Numbered from the stretch's first letter, positions 26,983 to 38,011 are shown. The stretch: DNA of 64,000 nt from Actinomycetota bacterium (GCA_016201065.1 JACQDL010000047.1:62001-126000), one strand, 5' to 3'. Notes: generated by a model not told the origin, from the letters alone. Translations and numbers: made by a program.

Positions 26983-27600
26983 GTGCCGTCGACGAGCCGG
27001 ATGCCGACCGACCAGGAGCTGCCGGACCGCATCGTCACCGTCCCCAACCTGCTCAGCGTGCTCCGGCTGGGTGGGGTGCCGCTGTTCCTGTGGTTGCTGC
27101 TGGGCCCGCACGCCGACGGTTGGGCGCTCGCCGTCCTCGCGGCGTCGGGACTGTCGGACTACCTCGATGGCAAGATCGCCCGCGCGCTCGGGCAGGCCAG
27201 CCGCTTGGGCGTCCTGCTCGACCCCGCGGCGGACCGGCTCTACATCCTCTCCACGCTGGTCGCGTTCGTGCTGCGCGACATCGTGCCGTGCTGGCTCGCG
27301 GCCGCGATCGTGGGGCGGGACCTGCTGCTCGCCCCCTCGCTGCTCGTGCTGCGTCGTCACGGCTACGGTCCGCTGCCCGTGCACTACCTTGGCAAGGCCG
27401 CCACGATGAACCTGCTCTACGCCTTCCCGCTGCTGCTGCTGGGTACCCACCACGGCTGGGTCTCGGCGATCGCGCACCCGGTGGGCTGGGCGTTCGCCAT
27501 CTGGGGGACGGCGCTGTACCTGCTGTCGGGTGCGCTGTACCTGGCGCAGGTGGTGCAGCTGGCACGTGCCGGCGGCGCCGAAGGGAGGTTGGTCGGGTGA
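26983..27600 (+). CDS. CDP-alcohol phosphatidyltransferase (pgsA2/Rv1822-like)
   Basis: 205 residues from GTG 26983 with GGGAGG five bases upstream; ATG 27001 is a shorter alternative. The family signature D-x2-DG-x2-AR-x8-G-x3-D-x3-D is complete: SDYLDGKIARALG, then RLGVLLDPAADR. About six membrane helices follow. It transfers a phosphatidyl group from CDP-diacylglycerol to an alcohol such as glycerol-3-phosphate or cardiolipin precursors. It heads a block with the same order as Mycobacterium tuberculosis Rv1822-Rv1832. Its stop overlaps the next GTG. Confidence 0.9.
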   Translation: MPSTSRMPTDQELPDRIVTVPNLLSVLRLGGVPLFLWLLLGPHADGWALAVLAASGLSDYLDGKIARALGQASRLGVLLDPAADRLYILSTLVAFVLRDIVPCWLAAAIVGRDLLLAPSLLVLRRHGYGPLPVHYLGKAATMNLLYAFPLLLLGTHHGWVSAIAHPVGWAFAIWGTALYLLSGALYLAQVVQLARAGGAEGRLVG

Positions 27601-28610
27601 GCGCTCGCCGACAACCCAAGCACCGCCCGAAGCTCGGCGCGATGTCGGTGTCCCTGCTGAACGAGTTGTTCACCCACACGCTGGATCGCGGCTACGCCGA
27701 GGCGGCCGCCCGCCGGGCCGGGCCGGGCCAGCCGTCCCGCACCGTGCTCCGCAGCCACCTGCAGATCGCCGCTGGCCTGCTGCTGGTCGGGTTGGTGCTC
27801 AGTACCGCCTACCAGCAGACCCGCCGGCAGGCTCCGGAGTCGACCAGGGTGAAGCGGGCATTGATCCAGGACATCGGCGCCCGGACCAAGGTTGGCCACG
27901 AGCTTGCACGGCGCGCCGACGCGCTGTCCGCGAAGGTCGCCGGCGAACGCAACGCGGTGCTGGCGGCCACCGCCGAGGGGAATGCCGCGCGGACCCGCTT
28001 GCAGTACCTGGAGGAGCGCACCGGATCGGTCGCCGTCGTCGGTCCTGGCCTGGTCGTGGCGGTCGGGGACGCTGCATCCAGGCAGCAGGTCGACCCGATC
28101 ACCGGCCAGCAGCGCGATCTCCCGCCCGAGGAGAGCGGCCGGATCACGGACCGTGACCTGCAGCTCCTCGTCAACGAGCTGTGGGCGACCGGCGCGGAAG
28201 CCATCGCGGTCGACGGTCGCCGGCTCGCCCCGACCACCACGATCCGTGAGGCCGGCGGCGCGATCCTGGTGGACTACTTCCCGGTCGCCTCGCCGTACTT
28301 GATCAACGCTGTCGGCGACCCCGACGTCCTGCTGCCGCGGTTCGCGGACAGCCGGATCGGGCAGCAGTTCCAGACCTACGTCGGCGCGTACGGCATCCGT
28401 TTCGATCTCGTCCGGGCGGAGTCGCTGACGCTCGCCGCCGCGACCGGCACCGAGCTGAGGTACGCGCGGCCGGACCAGGGCGCCGGTGGCACCCCAACCC
28501 AGGCGCCACCGCCGACACCGGCCGGAGGCCCGTCGAGCTTCGCGCCGCCCGACCCCACCCGCCCAACCGACGGCCGAGCCGGCGCGTCCCCTTCGGGAGG
28601 TAACCCGTGA
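27597..28610 (+). CDS. DUF881 membrane-anchored protein (Rv1823-like)
   Basis: 337 residues, GTG 27597 overlapping the upstream stop and preceded by AAGGGAGG. A single membrane helix (residues about 58-78, LQIAAGLLLVGLVLSTAY) is followed by a coiled-coil stretch (ALSAKVAGERNAVL) and the DUF881 domain with GPGLVVAVGDA, LLVNELWATGAEAIAVDGRR, LVDYFPVASPYLINAVGDP. A Pro/Gly-rich tail of some 50 residues ends it. The DUF881-DUF1290-DUF881 trio is conserved beside gcvH in actinobacteria, with a presumed envelope or division role that is not established. Confidence 0.9.
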   Translation: MSARRQPKHRPKLGAMSVSLLNELFTHTLDRGYAEAAARRAGPGQPSRTVLRSHLQIAAGLLLVGLVLSTAYQQTRRQAPESTRVKRALIQDIGARTKVGHELARRADALSAKVAGERNAVLAATAEGNAARTRLQYLEERTGSVAVVGPGLVVAVGDAASRQQVDPITGQQRDLPPEESGRITDRDLQLLVNELWATGAEAIAVDGRRLAPTTTIREAGGAILVDYFPVASPYLINAVGDPDVLLPRFADSRIGQQFQTYVGAYGIRFDLVRAESLTLAAATGTELRYARPDQGAGGTPTQAPPPTPAGGPSSFAPPDPTRPTDGRAGASPSGGNP

Positions 28611-28939
28611 TCCCCGCATTCGCGCTGGCCATCGGCGTGGCATTGGGGCTGGTACTCAAACCGCAGGTGCCGTTGTGGCTCCAGCCATACCTACCCATCG
28701 CGGTGGTCGCCGCACTGGACGCCGTCTTCGGTGGCGTGCGGGCCCGCCTGGACGGGATCTTCGACTCGAAGGTCTTCGTTGTGTCCTTCGTATCCAATGT
28801 CCTTGTCGCGGCGTTGATCGTTTTTCTGGGGGACCAACTCGGCGTGGGCGCGCAGCTGTCCACCGGGGTTGTGGTGGTCCTGGGGATCCGGATCTTCGGT
28901 AACGCCGCCGCCATTCGCCGGCACCTGTTCCGGGCCTGA
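28607..28939 (+). CDS. DUF1290 small basic membrane protein (Sbp family, Rv1824-like)
   Basis: 110 residues, GTG 28607 overlapping the upstream stop. Three hydrophobic segments: the N-terminal [13 protein letters not shown], the middle [19 protein letters not shown] and [20 protein letters not shown]. The sequence [20 protein letters not shown] and the final [16 protein letters not shown] are hallmark parts of DUF1290. It always sits with DUF881 genes in this block; in Bacillus the homologue lies in the division-gene region. No enzymatic residues are seen. Confidence 0.93.
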   Translation: MIPAFALAIGVALGLVLKPQVPLWLQPYLPIAVVAALDAVFGGVRARLDGIFDSKVFVVSFVSNVLVAALIVFLGDQLGVGAQLSTGVVVVLGIRIFGNAAAIRRHLFRA

Positions 28940-28950
28940 GAGGAGCTGGG

Positions 28951-29997
<1,047 letters not shown>

Positions 29998-30022
29998 GAC
30001 CTGACCAACTTGTGAGGATCGC

Positions 30023-30409
30023 GTGACCCCCGAGGACTTGAAGTACACCGCAGAGCACGAGTGGGTGCGGGTGGGTGAGGGTGACGTGGTGCGGATCGGC
30101 ATCACCGACTACGCCCAGGGTTCACTTGGTGACATCGTGTTCGTCAACCTGCCCGAGGTCGGTGCTCGGGTGGAGGCTGGGCAGACGATGGGCGAGGTGG
30201 AGTCGACCAAGAGCGTCTCCGACCTCTACGCCCCGCTCACCGGCACGGTGGTCGGCCGGAACGACGTGCTGGACGGCCAGCCGGAGCTGATCAACTCTGA
30301 CCCGTACGGTGAGGGCTGGATGGTGGAGATCTCGGCTGACGCAGGGGGGGCCGGTGCGGACGCGTTGCTTGACGCCGTCGCGTACCAGGAGCTGACCGAG
30401 GCGGGCTGA
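30023..30409 (+). CDS. gcvH: Glycine cleavage system H protein
   Basis: 128 residues, GTG 30023 after GAGGATC. All H-protein features are there: LKYTAEHEWVRVGEGDV at the N-terminus, GITDYAQGSLGDIVFVNLPEVG, the lipoylation Lys in VESTKSVSDLYAP, and SDPYGEGWM near the end. The lipoyl arm carries the aminomethyl group from P protein to T protein. It is separated from gcvP by garA, two MerR genes and a nuclease gene, as in mycobacteria. Confidence 0.97.
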   Translation: MTPEDLKYTAEHEWVRVGEGDVVRIGITDYAQGSLGDIVFVNLPEVGARVEAGQTMGEVESTKSVSDLYAPLTGTVVGRNDVLDGQPELINSDPYGEGWMVEISADAGGAGADALLDAVAYQELTEAG

Positions 30410-30567
30410 CCTGCACCTGCGCACATGCGCCTGCCCGGAGTCTCCACCCGACGTTGACGCTTGGGAGCGGGGCTGACTAGGCTCGCGGGGACCGGTGGCG
30501 GGTCCGGCGGGTCCGGCGTCGACCATTCGGTCCGTGATGCCCAAACCGCTAGGAGGCGGATTCGACC

Positions 30568-31110
30568 GTGTACTGCACCCAGTGCGGCCATCACAATCCC
30601 GACGGCAGCCGCTACTGCGCGCGGTGCGGTGCCCATCTTGCTGGTCACGGGTCGCCAGAGACCACGTCGCTGATCAACATCGGTGCCGTGGATGAGGTGC
30701 CGGATCACCCCGAGGTCCCGGTGGACAACCAGCTCGGTGCGGTCGATGCACTTCCGCCCGGCTCGGCGTTGCTCGTCGTCAAGCGCGGGCCGAACGCCGG
30801 GAGCAGGTTCCTCCTGGACCAGGACACCACCACCGCGGGCCGGCACCCGGACAGCGACATCTTCCTCGACGACGTGACCGTCTCCCGCCGGCACGCGGAG
30901 TTCCGCCGAGAGGGCTGGACCTTCAGCGTGCACGACGTGGGAAGCCTGAACGGCACCTATCTCAACCGGGAGCGGATCGACGCGGCCGCGCTCAGCGGCG
31001 GTGACGAGGTGCAGATCGGGAAGTTCCGACTGGTGTTCCTCGTCGGTGGTCGGGCGACCAGCGAGCGGTCCGCCGGCGAGGGGCTGACCGGCGGTGAGGC
31101 GGGCCGGTGA
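30568..31110 (+). CDS. garA: GarA/OdhI-like FHA protein with N-terminal zinc ribbon
   Basis: 180 residues, GTG 30568 with AGGAGG upstream. The N-terminus has two CxxC knuckles (YCTQCGHHN and YCARCGAHL). Then comes SPETTSLINIG, the ETTS phospho-switch for Ser/Thr kinases (PknB/PknG in mycobacteria), and an FHA domain: TTTAGRHPDSDIFLDDVTVS, RRHAEF, SLNGTYLN. Known homologues hold back 2-oxoglutarate dehydrogenase and glutamate enzymes when unphosphorylated, and bind their own phosphothreonine when modified. Place between gcvH and the FtsR-like gene supports orthology. Confidence 0.93.
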   Translation: MYCTQCGHHNPDGSRYCARCGAHLAGHGSPETTSLINIGAVDEVPDHPEVPVDNQLGAVDALPPGSALLVVKRGPNAGSRFLLDQDTTTAGRHPDSDIFLDDVTVSRRHAEFRREGWTFSVHDVGSLNGTYLNRERIDAAALSGGDEVQIGKFRLVFLVGGRATSERSAGEGLTGGEAGR

Positions 31111-31850
31111 GTGCGCCGGGCATGTCCGCGCGGGCATTTCTCAGCATTGGCGAGGTGCTGGGTGAGCTGCGTGCCGAGTTCCCGGACGTGACGATTTCCA
31201 AGATCCGGTTCCTGGAGTCCGAGGGGTTGATCCAGCCGGAACGGACTCCCTCCGGATACCGGAAGTTCTCCCGGGTCGACCTCGCGCGGCTGCGGTACGT
31301 GCTGTCCCAGCAGCGGGACCATTACCTGCCGCTTCGGGTCATCAAGGAGAACCTCGACGCGCTGGACCGGGGCCTGGAGCCACCGGTGCGGACGGGTGGC
31401 GCGAGCCAGCCGCCACGGCATCTGGTGGCGGCGGGGGAGCTGCCACGGCCGGAGGACTTCCTGCGCGAGCCGCGCGAGGTGCGGATGTCGCGGGAGGAGC
31501 TGATCAAGGCGGCCGGGGTGGAGCCGGCGCAGCTCGACGCGCTGGAACAGTTCGGGTTGATCCGCCGCCGGGGGAAGGGCACGCAGTACGACGGGGACGC
31601 TCTGGTCGTCGTTCGCACCGTCGTGGAGATGGCGCGGTTCGGTATCGAGCCGCGACACCTCCGCCCTTACCGTACGGCGGCGGACCGTGAGATCGGGTTG
31701 TTCCAGCAGGTGATCCTGCCGCTGTCACGGCAGCGGAACCCCGAGGCACAGGCTCGTGCCGAGGAAGCGGTCCGGGAGCTGGCCGCGCTCTCCGTGCGGC
31801 TGCACGCGGCGCTCGTCCGCGCCGGTCTTCGGGTGGAGCTGGGCGGCTGA
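31107..31850 (+). CDS. ftsR: MerR-family regulator, FtsR/Rv1828 type
   Basis: 247 residues, GTG 31107 overlapping the garA stop. A MerR winged helix with SIGEVLGELRAEFPDVTISK, then IRFLESEGLIQPERTPSGYR and KFSRVDLARLRYVL. A second half without metal cysteines follows, ending in a long helix (RNPEAQARAEEAVRELAALS). FtsR in Corynebacterium activates ftsZ; Rv1828 is its mycobacterial counterpart and is also next to garA. Function here is by orthology and synteny. Confidence 0.88.
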   Translation: MSAPGMSARAFLSIGEVLGELRAEFPDVTISKIRFLESEGLIQPERTPSGYRKFSRVDLARLRYVLSQQRDHYLPLRVIKENLDALDRGLEPPVRTGGASQPPRHLVAAGELPRPEDFLREPREVRMSREELIKAAGVEPAQLDALEQFGLIRRRGKGTQYDGDALVVVRTVVEMARFGIEPRHLRPYRTAADREIGLFQQVILPLSRQRNPEAQARAEEAVRELAALSVRLHAALVRAGLRVELGG

Positions 31851-31985
31851 GGTCGCCGGCATCCGGGCGGTCCGTGCAGCCGGGATGGCGCATCGCGTGT
31901 AGCGTCGCTGGGAACAGGGCCGACCCAGGGCCACGGTCGCCGTGCCCCGGCGAGGCGTTCCGGCGGAGGGCCGCGTGAAGGGGAC

Positions 31986-32459
31986 ATGAGTGTGAACGAG
32001 CTGCATGTGGTGGGCGTGCGGGTGGAGCTGCCCGACAACCAGCCGATCGTGCTGCTCAAGGAAGCCGCCGGTGACCGCTACCTGCCGATCTGGATCGGTG
32101 CCACCGAGGCGTCGGCGATCGCGTTCGGGCAGCAGGGCGTCCGGCCGTCCCGTCCGATGACCCACGACCTGCTCCGCGACGTGATCGGAGCGCTCGGGAC
32201 CCAGCTGGAGGCCGTGCACATCACCGGCCTGCGGGACGGGATCTTCTTCGCCGAGCTGGTCTTCGCCGGCGGTGCCCGGGTCAGCTCCCGCCCCTCCGAC
32301 GCGATCGCGCTCGCCCTGCGGACCGGCTCACCGATCTTCGGCGCGGAGGCGGTGCTCGCCGAGGCGGGTATCGCCATCCCCGACGAGCAGGAGGACGAGG
32401 TCGAGAAGTTCCGCGAGTTCCTCGACCAGATCTCACCGGACGACTTCGCCGGCTCTTAG
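31986..32459 (+). CDS. Bifunctional nuclease family protein (DUF151, Rv1829-like)
   Basis: 157 residues, ATG 31986. Conserved DUF151 parts: LLKEAAGDRYLPIWIGATEASAIA, RPMTHDLLRDVI, the FFAELVF strand and SRPSDAIALALRTGSPIF. The last 35 residues are acidic (DEQEDEVEKFREFLDQISPDDF). Family members have been described as DNase/RNase or as stress-related; the role in actinobacteria is open. It keeps the Rv1828-Rv1829-Rv1830 order. Confidence 0.92.
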   Translation: MSVNELHVVGVRVELPDNQPIVLLKEAAGDRYLPIWIGATEASAIAFGQQGVRPSRPMTHDLLRDVIGALGTQLEAVHITGLRDGIFFAELVFAGGARVSSRPSDAIALALRTGSPIFGAEAVLAEAGIAIPDEQEDEVEKFREFLDQISPDDFAGS

Positions 32460-32616
32460 CCCGATCGGGGCGCTGGCGGCGGTCGATCGGTGACACGCCG
32501 GGTCGGTACGTTGACCTGGTTCGCAGTGCGGCCTAACGTCCAAATTCCCACGGTGTGAGTGGCCGGGGTGCCCGCCCGTCGTGACCCTGAGGTATGGCCC
32601 GACCAAGGAGGCGTCC

Positions 32617-33207
32617 GTGGCGCAGCGCGACGACACCGGCTGGGGCACCGACGCGCCCGGGACCCGCCCGCAGCAGCAGGCGCTGTTCGCCGCCGGCCCG
32701 GCACCGCCGGATGAGCGTGCCGGGTACCGCGGCACCGTCGCCTGCGCGGTCGCCGGGATCACCTACCGGCAGCTCGACTACTGGGCGCGCACCGACCTGG
32801 TGCAGCCGAGCATCCGATCAGCCTCCGGGTCAGGCACCCAGCGGCTGTACTCCTTCACCGACATCCTGGTGCTGAAGGTCGTCAAGCGGCTGCTGGATGC
32901 CGGCATCTCGCTGCAGAACGTGCGCTCCGCCATCGGTCACCTGCGCAGCCGGGGGGTCGCCGACCTGGCCCAGATCACCCTGCTCTCGGACGGCACGACG
33001 GTGTACGAGTGCACGTCACCGGAGGAGATCGTCGACCTCCTCGCTGGTGGTCAGGGGGTCTTCGGCATCGCTGTCGCCGGGGCGCTGCGCGAGCTGTCGG
33101 GATCGCTGGCGGAGCTGTCTGGCGAGCGCGCCGACCAGACCATGGCCAAGCCGCTGCGCGGCGACGACCTCACCGAGCGGCGGCGGCACCGGTCCGCGTC
33201 GGCGTGA
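32617..33207 (+). CDS. MerR-family regulator (Rv1830-like)
   Basis: 196 residues. GTG 32617 is chosen because AAGGAGG stands six bases upstream; an earlier GTG at 32581 lacks a site. The HTH is YRGTVACAVAGITYRQLDYW, ARTDLVQPS, then TQRLYSFTDILVLKVVKRLL. The effector half has no metal ligands (VYECTSPEEIVDLLAGGQGV). It is the second MerR gene of the conserved block and lies just upstream of the glycine riboswitch and gcvP. Target unknown. Confidence 0.9.
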   Translation: MAQRDDTGWGTDAPGTRPQQQALFAAGPAPPDERAGYRGTVACAVAGITYRQLDYWARTDLVQPSIRSASGSGTQRLYSFTDILVLKVVKRLLDAGISLQNVRSAIGHLRSRGVADLAQITLLSDGTTVYECTSPEEIVDLLAGGQGVFGIAVAGALRELSGSLAELSGERADQTMAKPLRGDDLTERRRHRSASA

Positions 33208-33300
33208 GCTGGTGGCCGCAGGCCCGGCCACCGGTAGCGGCGTCGCGGAGCCGCCACCCGAACGGGTGCGCGGCTGGTAGCGTCGGGGATGCCGATGACA

Positions 33301-33490
33301 CGCGCGGGAGAGTCCCCACGTAGCCAGCGTGGGGCGCCGAAGGAGCAACCTCCCCGGAACCTCTCAGGCAGACGGACCGCGCAGTGAGGCAACTCTGGAA
33401 AGCGAGCCGGCGCCGGTAGGCGCCCGGCTCCGCCGACGGTGCAAGCCCGGCGTGCCGGGCGAAGCTCTCAGGCAACGATGACAGAGTGGG
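33301..33490 (+). promoter_or_regulatory. Tandem glycine riboswitch upstream of gcvP
   Basis: Two glycine aptamers can be read. The first (about 33301-33381) has GCGGGAGAGTCC, GCGCCGAAGGAGCAA and CCTCTCAGGCA, closed by GGACCGCG. The second (about 33391-33488) has CTCTGGAAAGCGAGCC, GCCGACGGTGCAAG and GAAGCTCTCAGGCA, closed by GACAGAGT. A short linker joins them, the classical cooperative arrangement. It ends 50 bases before the GTG of gcvP, so glycine binding should turn on the P-protein gene. Confidence 0.95.
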
Positions 33491-33540
33491 GAGCCCCGGC
33501 TGGCAACGCGGCCGCGCGCCGCACCGAGGAGGCCCCTTCC

Positions 33541-36435
33541 GTGAGCACCGTTACCGGTCCGGGTGACCGGCCGTCCGCGCTCGATGAGGTTCGCGCGTTC
33601 GAGCGCCGGCATATCGGTCCGAACGAGTCCGATCAGGCCAAGATGCTGGGCGCGGTCGGCTACGGCTCGCTGGGCGAGCTCATGGTCGCTGCGGTGCCCG
33701 AGTCCATCCGGGAGGGCGAGCCGCTCGCCCTCCCGGCGGCGATCGGCGAGGCCGAGGTGCTGGCCGAGCTGCGCGTGCTCGCCGCCGGCAACGCCGCGCG
33801 CACCTCGATGATCGGGTTGGGGTACTACGACACGGTCACACCTCCGGTGATCGTGCGCAACGTCTTCGAGAACCCCGCCTGGTACACCGCGTACACCCCA
33901 TATCAGCCGGAGATCAGCCAGGGCCGGTTGGAGGCCCTGCTGACCTTCCAGACCATGGTCGAGGAGCTGACGGCGCTGCCGATCGCCAACGCGTCGCTGC
34001 TGGACGAGGCGACGGCGGCCGCCGAGGCGATGACCCTGATCCGGCGGAGCACCACGGCACCCGGCAGCTTCGTCGTCGACGCCGACTGCCTGCCGCAGAC
34101 CATCGCGGTCGTCCGCACCCGGGCGGTGCCGCTGGGGATCGACGTCGTGCTGGCCGACCTGTCCTCGGGGCTGCCGGAGCAGGTGGCGGCCGAAGGGTGC
34201 TTCGGGGTGCTCACCCAGTACCCGGGGGCGTCTGGAGTGGTCCGTGACCTGGGCGCCCTCGTCGAGCAGGCACACCGCCGGGGTGCGCTGGTCGCCGTGG
34301 CGGCCGACCTGCTCGCACTGACCGTGCTGCGGGCGCCCGGCGAGTACGGCGCCGACATCGCCGTGGGCACCACCCAGCGGTTCGGCACCCCGCTCGGCTT
34401 CGGCGGTCCGCACGCCGGGTACATCTCGGTCCGGGACGGCCTGAAGCGGGCGCTGCCCGGCCGGCTGGTGGGCGTGTCGGTGGACGCCGACGGCAACCCG
34501 GCGTACCGGCTGGCCATGCAGACCCGGGAGCAGCACATCCGCCGGGACAGGGCGACCAGCAACATCTGCACCGCCCAGGTCCTGCCGGCCGTGATGGCCA
34601 GCATGTACGCCGTCTACCACGGCCCGGACGGGCTGCGCGGGATCGCGACGCGGGTGCACCGCTACGCCACCGTGCTCGCCGAGGGGCTACGTCAGGGTGG
34701 CGTGGAGGTGGTGCACGGGGTTTTCTTCGACACGGTGCTCACCCGGGTGCCCGGGCGCGCGGCTGAGGTCGTCGCCGCCGCCGTCGAGCGGGGGGTCAAC
34801 CTCCGGCTGGTGGACGCCGACCAGGTCGGCATCGCCTGCGACGAGTGCACCACCCGGGAGCAGCTGGCCGCCGTGTGGGCCGCCTTCGGCGTGGCCGCCG
34901 ACGCGGACCCGGTGGACGCCGCCGTGACCGATGCCCTGCCGGCCGGGGTGCGCCGTACCTCCGGCTACCTCGGCCACCCGGTGTTCCACAGCTACCGGTC
35001 GGAGACCGCGATGATGCGGTACCTTCGCCGGCTCGCGGATGCCGACTACGCGCTGGACCGCGGGATGATCCCGCTCGGCTCGTGCACGATGAAGCTCAAC
35101 GCGGCCGCCGAGATGGAGGCCGTCACCTGGCCGGAGTTCGGCCGCGTCCACCCGTTCGCACCGGCCGATCAGGCTGGCGGCTACCGGCGGCTGTTCGCCG
35201 ACCTGGAGCGCTGGCTGGTCGAGATCACCGGCTACGCCGCGGTGTCGTTGCAGCCCAACGCCGGCAGCCAGGGCGAGCTCGCCGGGCTGCTCGCGATCCG
35301 GGCGTACCAGCACGCGCGTGGCAGCACCCACCGCGACGTGTGCCTGATCCCGTCCTCCGCGCACGGCACCAACGCCGCCTCCGCCGTCATGGCGGGGATG
35401 CGGGTCGTCGTGGTGGCCTGCCGCGACGACGGTGACGTGGACCTCGACGACCTGCGGGCGAAGCTGGCCGAGCGCGGCGACACCGTCGCCGCGATCATGG
35501 TGACCTACCCCTCCACGCACGGGGTGTACGAGGACGGCATCGCCGAGCTGTGTGCGCTCGTGCACGACGCGGGCGGTCAGGTCTATGTCGACGGGGCCAA
35601 CCTCAACGCGCTGGTCGGGGTGGCCAGGCCGGGCCGGTTCGGGGCGGACGTGTCACACCTGAACCTGCACAAGACGTTCTGCATCCCACACGGCGGGGGA
35701 GGGCCAGGGGTCGGGCCGATCGGGGTGCGCGCCCACCTGGCACCGTACCTGCCGAACCATCCGCTGGTGGCCGACGCGGGTCCGGGCACCGGGGTCGGTC
35801 CGGTGGCCGCCGCGCCGTGGGGCTCGGCGTCGATCCTGCCGATCTCCTGGGCGTACGTGCGGCTGATGGGGGCCGCCGGGCTGACCCGGGCCACCGAGGT
35901 GGCGGTGCTCGCGGCGAACTACGTGGCGAAGCGGCTGGAGCCGCACTACCCGGTGCTCTACACCGGGCGGAACGGGCTCGTGGCACACGAGTGCATCATC
36001 GATCTGCGACCGCTGACCAAGGAGACCGGAGTGACCGTCGACGACGTCGCCAAGCGGTTGATCGACTACGGCTTCCACGCCCCGACGATGTCCTTCCCGG
36101 TCGCCGGCACGCTGATGGTGGAGCCCACCGAGAGCGAGGACCTCGGCGAGCTGGACCGGTTCTGCGACGCCATGATCGCGATCCGGGCCGAGATCGACAA
36201 GGTAGCGTCGGGGGAGTACGACGCGGCCGACAACCCGCTGCGCAACGCACCGCACACCGCGGCCATGCTGGCCGTGGAGGAGTGGTCACACCCGTACTCG
36301 CGGGCGACCGCGGTCTACCCGACGGCGAGCACCCGTCGGGGCAAGTACTGGGCACCGGTCCGGCGGATCGATGGGGCCTACGGCGATCGGCACCTGGTGT
36401 GCAGCTGCCCGCCGGTCAGCGACTACCGGGGCTGA
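33541..36435 (+). CDS. gcvP: Glycine dehydrogenase (decarboxylating), P protein
   Basis: 964 residues, the single-chain P-protein length. GTG 33541 follows GAGGAGG at the right distance; an upstream in-frame start would lie inside the riboswitch. N-terminal half: [44 protein letters not shown]. The PLP lysine is in [32 protein letters not shown] is also diagnostic. It decarboxylates glycine and hands the aminomethyl to lipoyl-GcvH. It is controlled by the glycine riboswitch directly upstream. Confidence 0.98.
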   Translation: MSTVTGPGDRPSALDEVRAFERRHIGPNESDQAKMLGAVGYGSLGELMVAAVPESIREGEPLALPAAIGEAEVLAELRVLAAGNAARTSMIGLGYYDTVTPPVIVRNVFENPAWYTAYTPYQPEISQGRLEALLTFQTMVEELTALPIANASLLDEATAAAEAMTLIRRSTTAPGSFVVDADCLPQTIAVVRTRAVPLGIDVVLADLSSGLPEQVAAEGCFGVLTQYPGASGVVRDLGALVEQAHRRGALVAVAADLLALTVLRAPGEYGADIAVGTTQRFGTPLGFGGPHAGYISVRDGLKRALPGRLVGVSVDADGNPAYRLAMQTREQHIRRDRATSNICTAQVLPAVMASMYAVYHGPDGLRGIATRVHRYATVLAEGLRQGGVEVVHGVFFDTVLTRVPGRAAEVVAAAVERGVNLRLVDADQVGIACDECTTREQLAAVWAAFGVAADADPVDAAVTDALPAGVRRTSGYLGHPVFHSYRSETAMMRYLRRLADADYALDRGMIPLGSCTMKLNAAAEMEAVTWPEFGRVHPFAPADQAGGYRRLFADLERWLVEITGYAAVSLQPNAGSQGELAGLLAIRAYQHARGSTHRDVCLIPSSAHGTNAASAVMAGMRVVVVACRDDGDVDLDDLRAKLAERGDTVAAIMVTYPSTHGVYEDGIAELCALVHDAGGQVYVDGANLNALVGVARPGRFGADVSHLNLHKTFCIPHGGGGPGVGPIGVRAHLAPYLPNHPLVADAGPGTGVGPVAAAPWGSASILPISWAYVRLMGAAGLTRATEVAVLAANYVAKRLEPHYPVLYTGRNGLVAHECIIDLRPLTKETGVTVDDVAKRLIDYGFHAPTMSFPVAGTLMVEPTESEDLGELDRFCDAMIAIRAEIDKVASGEYDAADNPLRNAPHTAAMLAVEEWSHPYSRATAVYPTASTRRGKYWAPVRRIDGAYGDRHLVCSCPPVSDYRG

Positions 36436-36439
36436 CCGG

Positions 36440-36646
36440 TCACGCGGCGTGTGAGGCCCTGGGCACGGCCAGCGGCCGGCGCGGGGCGATCGTCCGGCCG
36501 TCAGGGAGGATCTCGCCCGTGTCCTCGAACAGGACGATGCCATTGCAGAGCAGGCTCCAGCCCTGCTCCGGGTGGCTGGCGACGACGTGCGCGGCGTCGC
36601 GATCTGGCGCGTCGGCCGATGGGCACGTCGGCTGGTGCGGGCACAT
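36440..36646 (-). CDS. DUF5999 small protein
   Basis: 68 residues from ATG 36646 (GGGAGA upstream). The order CPHQPTCPSADAPDRDAA, VASHPEQGWSLLCNG and FEDTGEILPDGR is that of a small protein common in Streptomyces and relatives (DUF5999). Three cysteines and a His lie within the first third and mid-part, possibly a metal site. No function is known. It sits tail to tail with gcvP, only four bases apart. Confidence 0.85.
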   Translation of the reverse strand: MCPHQPTCPSADAPDRDAAHVVASHPEQGWSLLCNGIVLFEDTGEILPDGRTIAPRRPLAVPRASHAA

Positions 36647-36805
36647 TTCCGGTCTCCCGATCTTCGGTGGTCTGGACGTGTGTCAAGACTCGGCTGCAGT
36701 CTTTCGTGTGACGTTGGCCGCTCCGCGCCCGATCCGGTACCTGCGGGTATCAAGTTGGTAACAACATCCTCGTGGGCGTCGCTGCCGCTCGTGCCGCCGG
36801 AGCTG

Positions 36806-37951
36806 ATGTCCACCCTTACCGAGCGTGACCGGTACGAGTGGCGCGTCGGCGACGACTCCGACCCGATCGGCGGGCTGGCCGCGTTCCTTGGTCACTACGG
36901 CCTCCCGGTCGGGGACCTGACCGCCGCCACCACCGGCCGGCGGGTGCGGTCCCGCTACCTCGCCGGCGTCCTGATCGGCGGAGCGGCGGGTGCGGTCGCG
37001 GTCGGCGCCGAACCGGGCGCACCGTCCCCATGCCCGGACGTGCCGGACGTCGTGGCGGTCATCTACGACAGGGACGGTCGTGGCGGGGACATCGCCGCGC
37101 CGGCTGGGTCGCAGCCTCGCCCGACGTCGTCCTGGTGCTGTACGGAGTGGCACGGGTCCTGGTCAGATACCGCGCACGCCACGGCGGTGGCACGGGTCCG
37201 GGACGCCATCGCGGTGGGTGATGTCTACCAGGTGAACGTCGTGGGGCATCGGGCCGCCCGGTACCGGGGGGACCCGATCCCCGCCCTGCGCGCGCTGACC
37301 CGGCTGCCGGGTGCGGTGTACGGCGGTGGGCTCAGCGGCGACGGTTGGGTGGTCGCCACGGCCAGCCCGGAGTCCCTGGTGACGGTCACCGACGGGGTGG
37401 TCGCGACCAGGCCGATCAAGGGGACCCGGCCGGCGACCCCGGCGGGGCGGCGCGAGCTGCTGTCCGATCCGAAGGAGCGCGCCGAGCACGTGATGATCGT
37501 CGATCTGGCCCGCAACGATCTTTCCAGGATCGCCGAGATCGGAACGGTCGGTGTGCACCGGCTCTTCCAGCCGCGGGAGTGGTGCGGGCTGTGGCAGGCG
37601 GAGACCACCGTCTCGGCCAGACTGCGGGCGGGCACGGGTCTGGCGGAGCTGCTGCGTGCCGTGCTGCCCGGTGGCTCGGTGACCGGCGCGCCGAAGCTCG
37701 CCGCCGTCGCGCACATCGCCGCCCTGGAACCGGTCGGCCGCGGACCGGCCATGGGTGCGCTGGGGGTCATCACCGGGCGGCGGGTCGAGCTCGGCCTGAC
37801 CATCCGCACCGTGGCCGCTGACCGGCAGCGGCTGCACCTGTGGGCCGGCGGCGGCGTCACCTGGGGCAGCGACCCGACCGCCGAGGTCGCCGAGGCCCAT
37901 GCGAAGGCAGCCCCGCTCCTCGCGGCGCTCCGATCTACCCCGGCCTGGTGA
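36806..37951 (+). CDS. pabB: Aminodeoxychorismate synthase component I-like protein
   Basis: 381 residues from ATG 36806 (CCGGAG upstream; GTG 36791 possible). The chorismate-binding core is complete: ARVRDAIAVGDVYQVNVVGH, ATRPIKGTRPAT, ERAEHVMIVDLARNDLSRI, LPGGSVTGAPKLAAV and GGGVTWGSDPTAEVAEA. It forms 4-amino-4-deoxychorismate from chorismate with an amidotransferase subunit, toward folate or p-aminobenzoate-derived metabolites. Residues about 90-118 read oddly (Ser/Trp/Cys-rich). No pabA or pabC is beside it. Confidence 0.85.
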   Translation: MSTLTERDRYEWRVGDDSDPIGGLAAFLGHYGLPVGDLTAATTGRRVRSRYLAGVLIGGAAGAVAVGAEPGAPSPCPDVPDVVAVIYDRDGRGGDIAAPAGSQPRPTSSWCCTEWHGSWSDTAHATAVARVRDAIAVGDVYQVNVVGHRAARYRGDPIPALRALTRLPGAVYGGGLSGDGWVVATASPESLVTVTDGVVATRPIKGTRPATPAGRRELLSDPKERAEHVMIVDLARNDLSRIAEIGTVGVHRLFQPREWCGLWQAETTVSARLRAGTGLAELLRAVLPGGSVTGAPKLAAVAHIAALEPVGRGPAMGALGVITGRRVELGLTIRTVAADRQRLHLWAGGGVTWGSDPTAEVAEAHAKAAPLLAALRSTPAW

Positions 37952-38011
37952 CTGGTCGGACCGAGACCGACCTGGCAGGGTAAGGATCGGTTTGTCGGTG
38001 AGGAGGCCGGG

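Noticed and set aside
36572-36805. N-terminal extension of pabB by 78 codons
   Set aside because: It would overlap the DUF5999 gene on the other strand and has no similarity to PabB N-termini; a start near 36806 is more reasonable.
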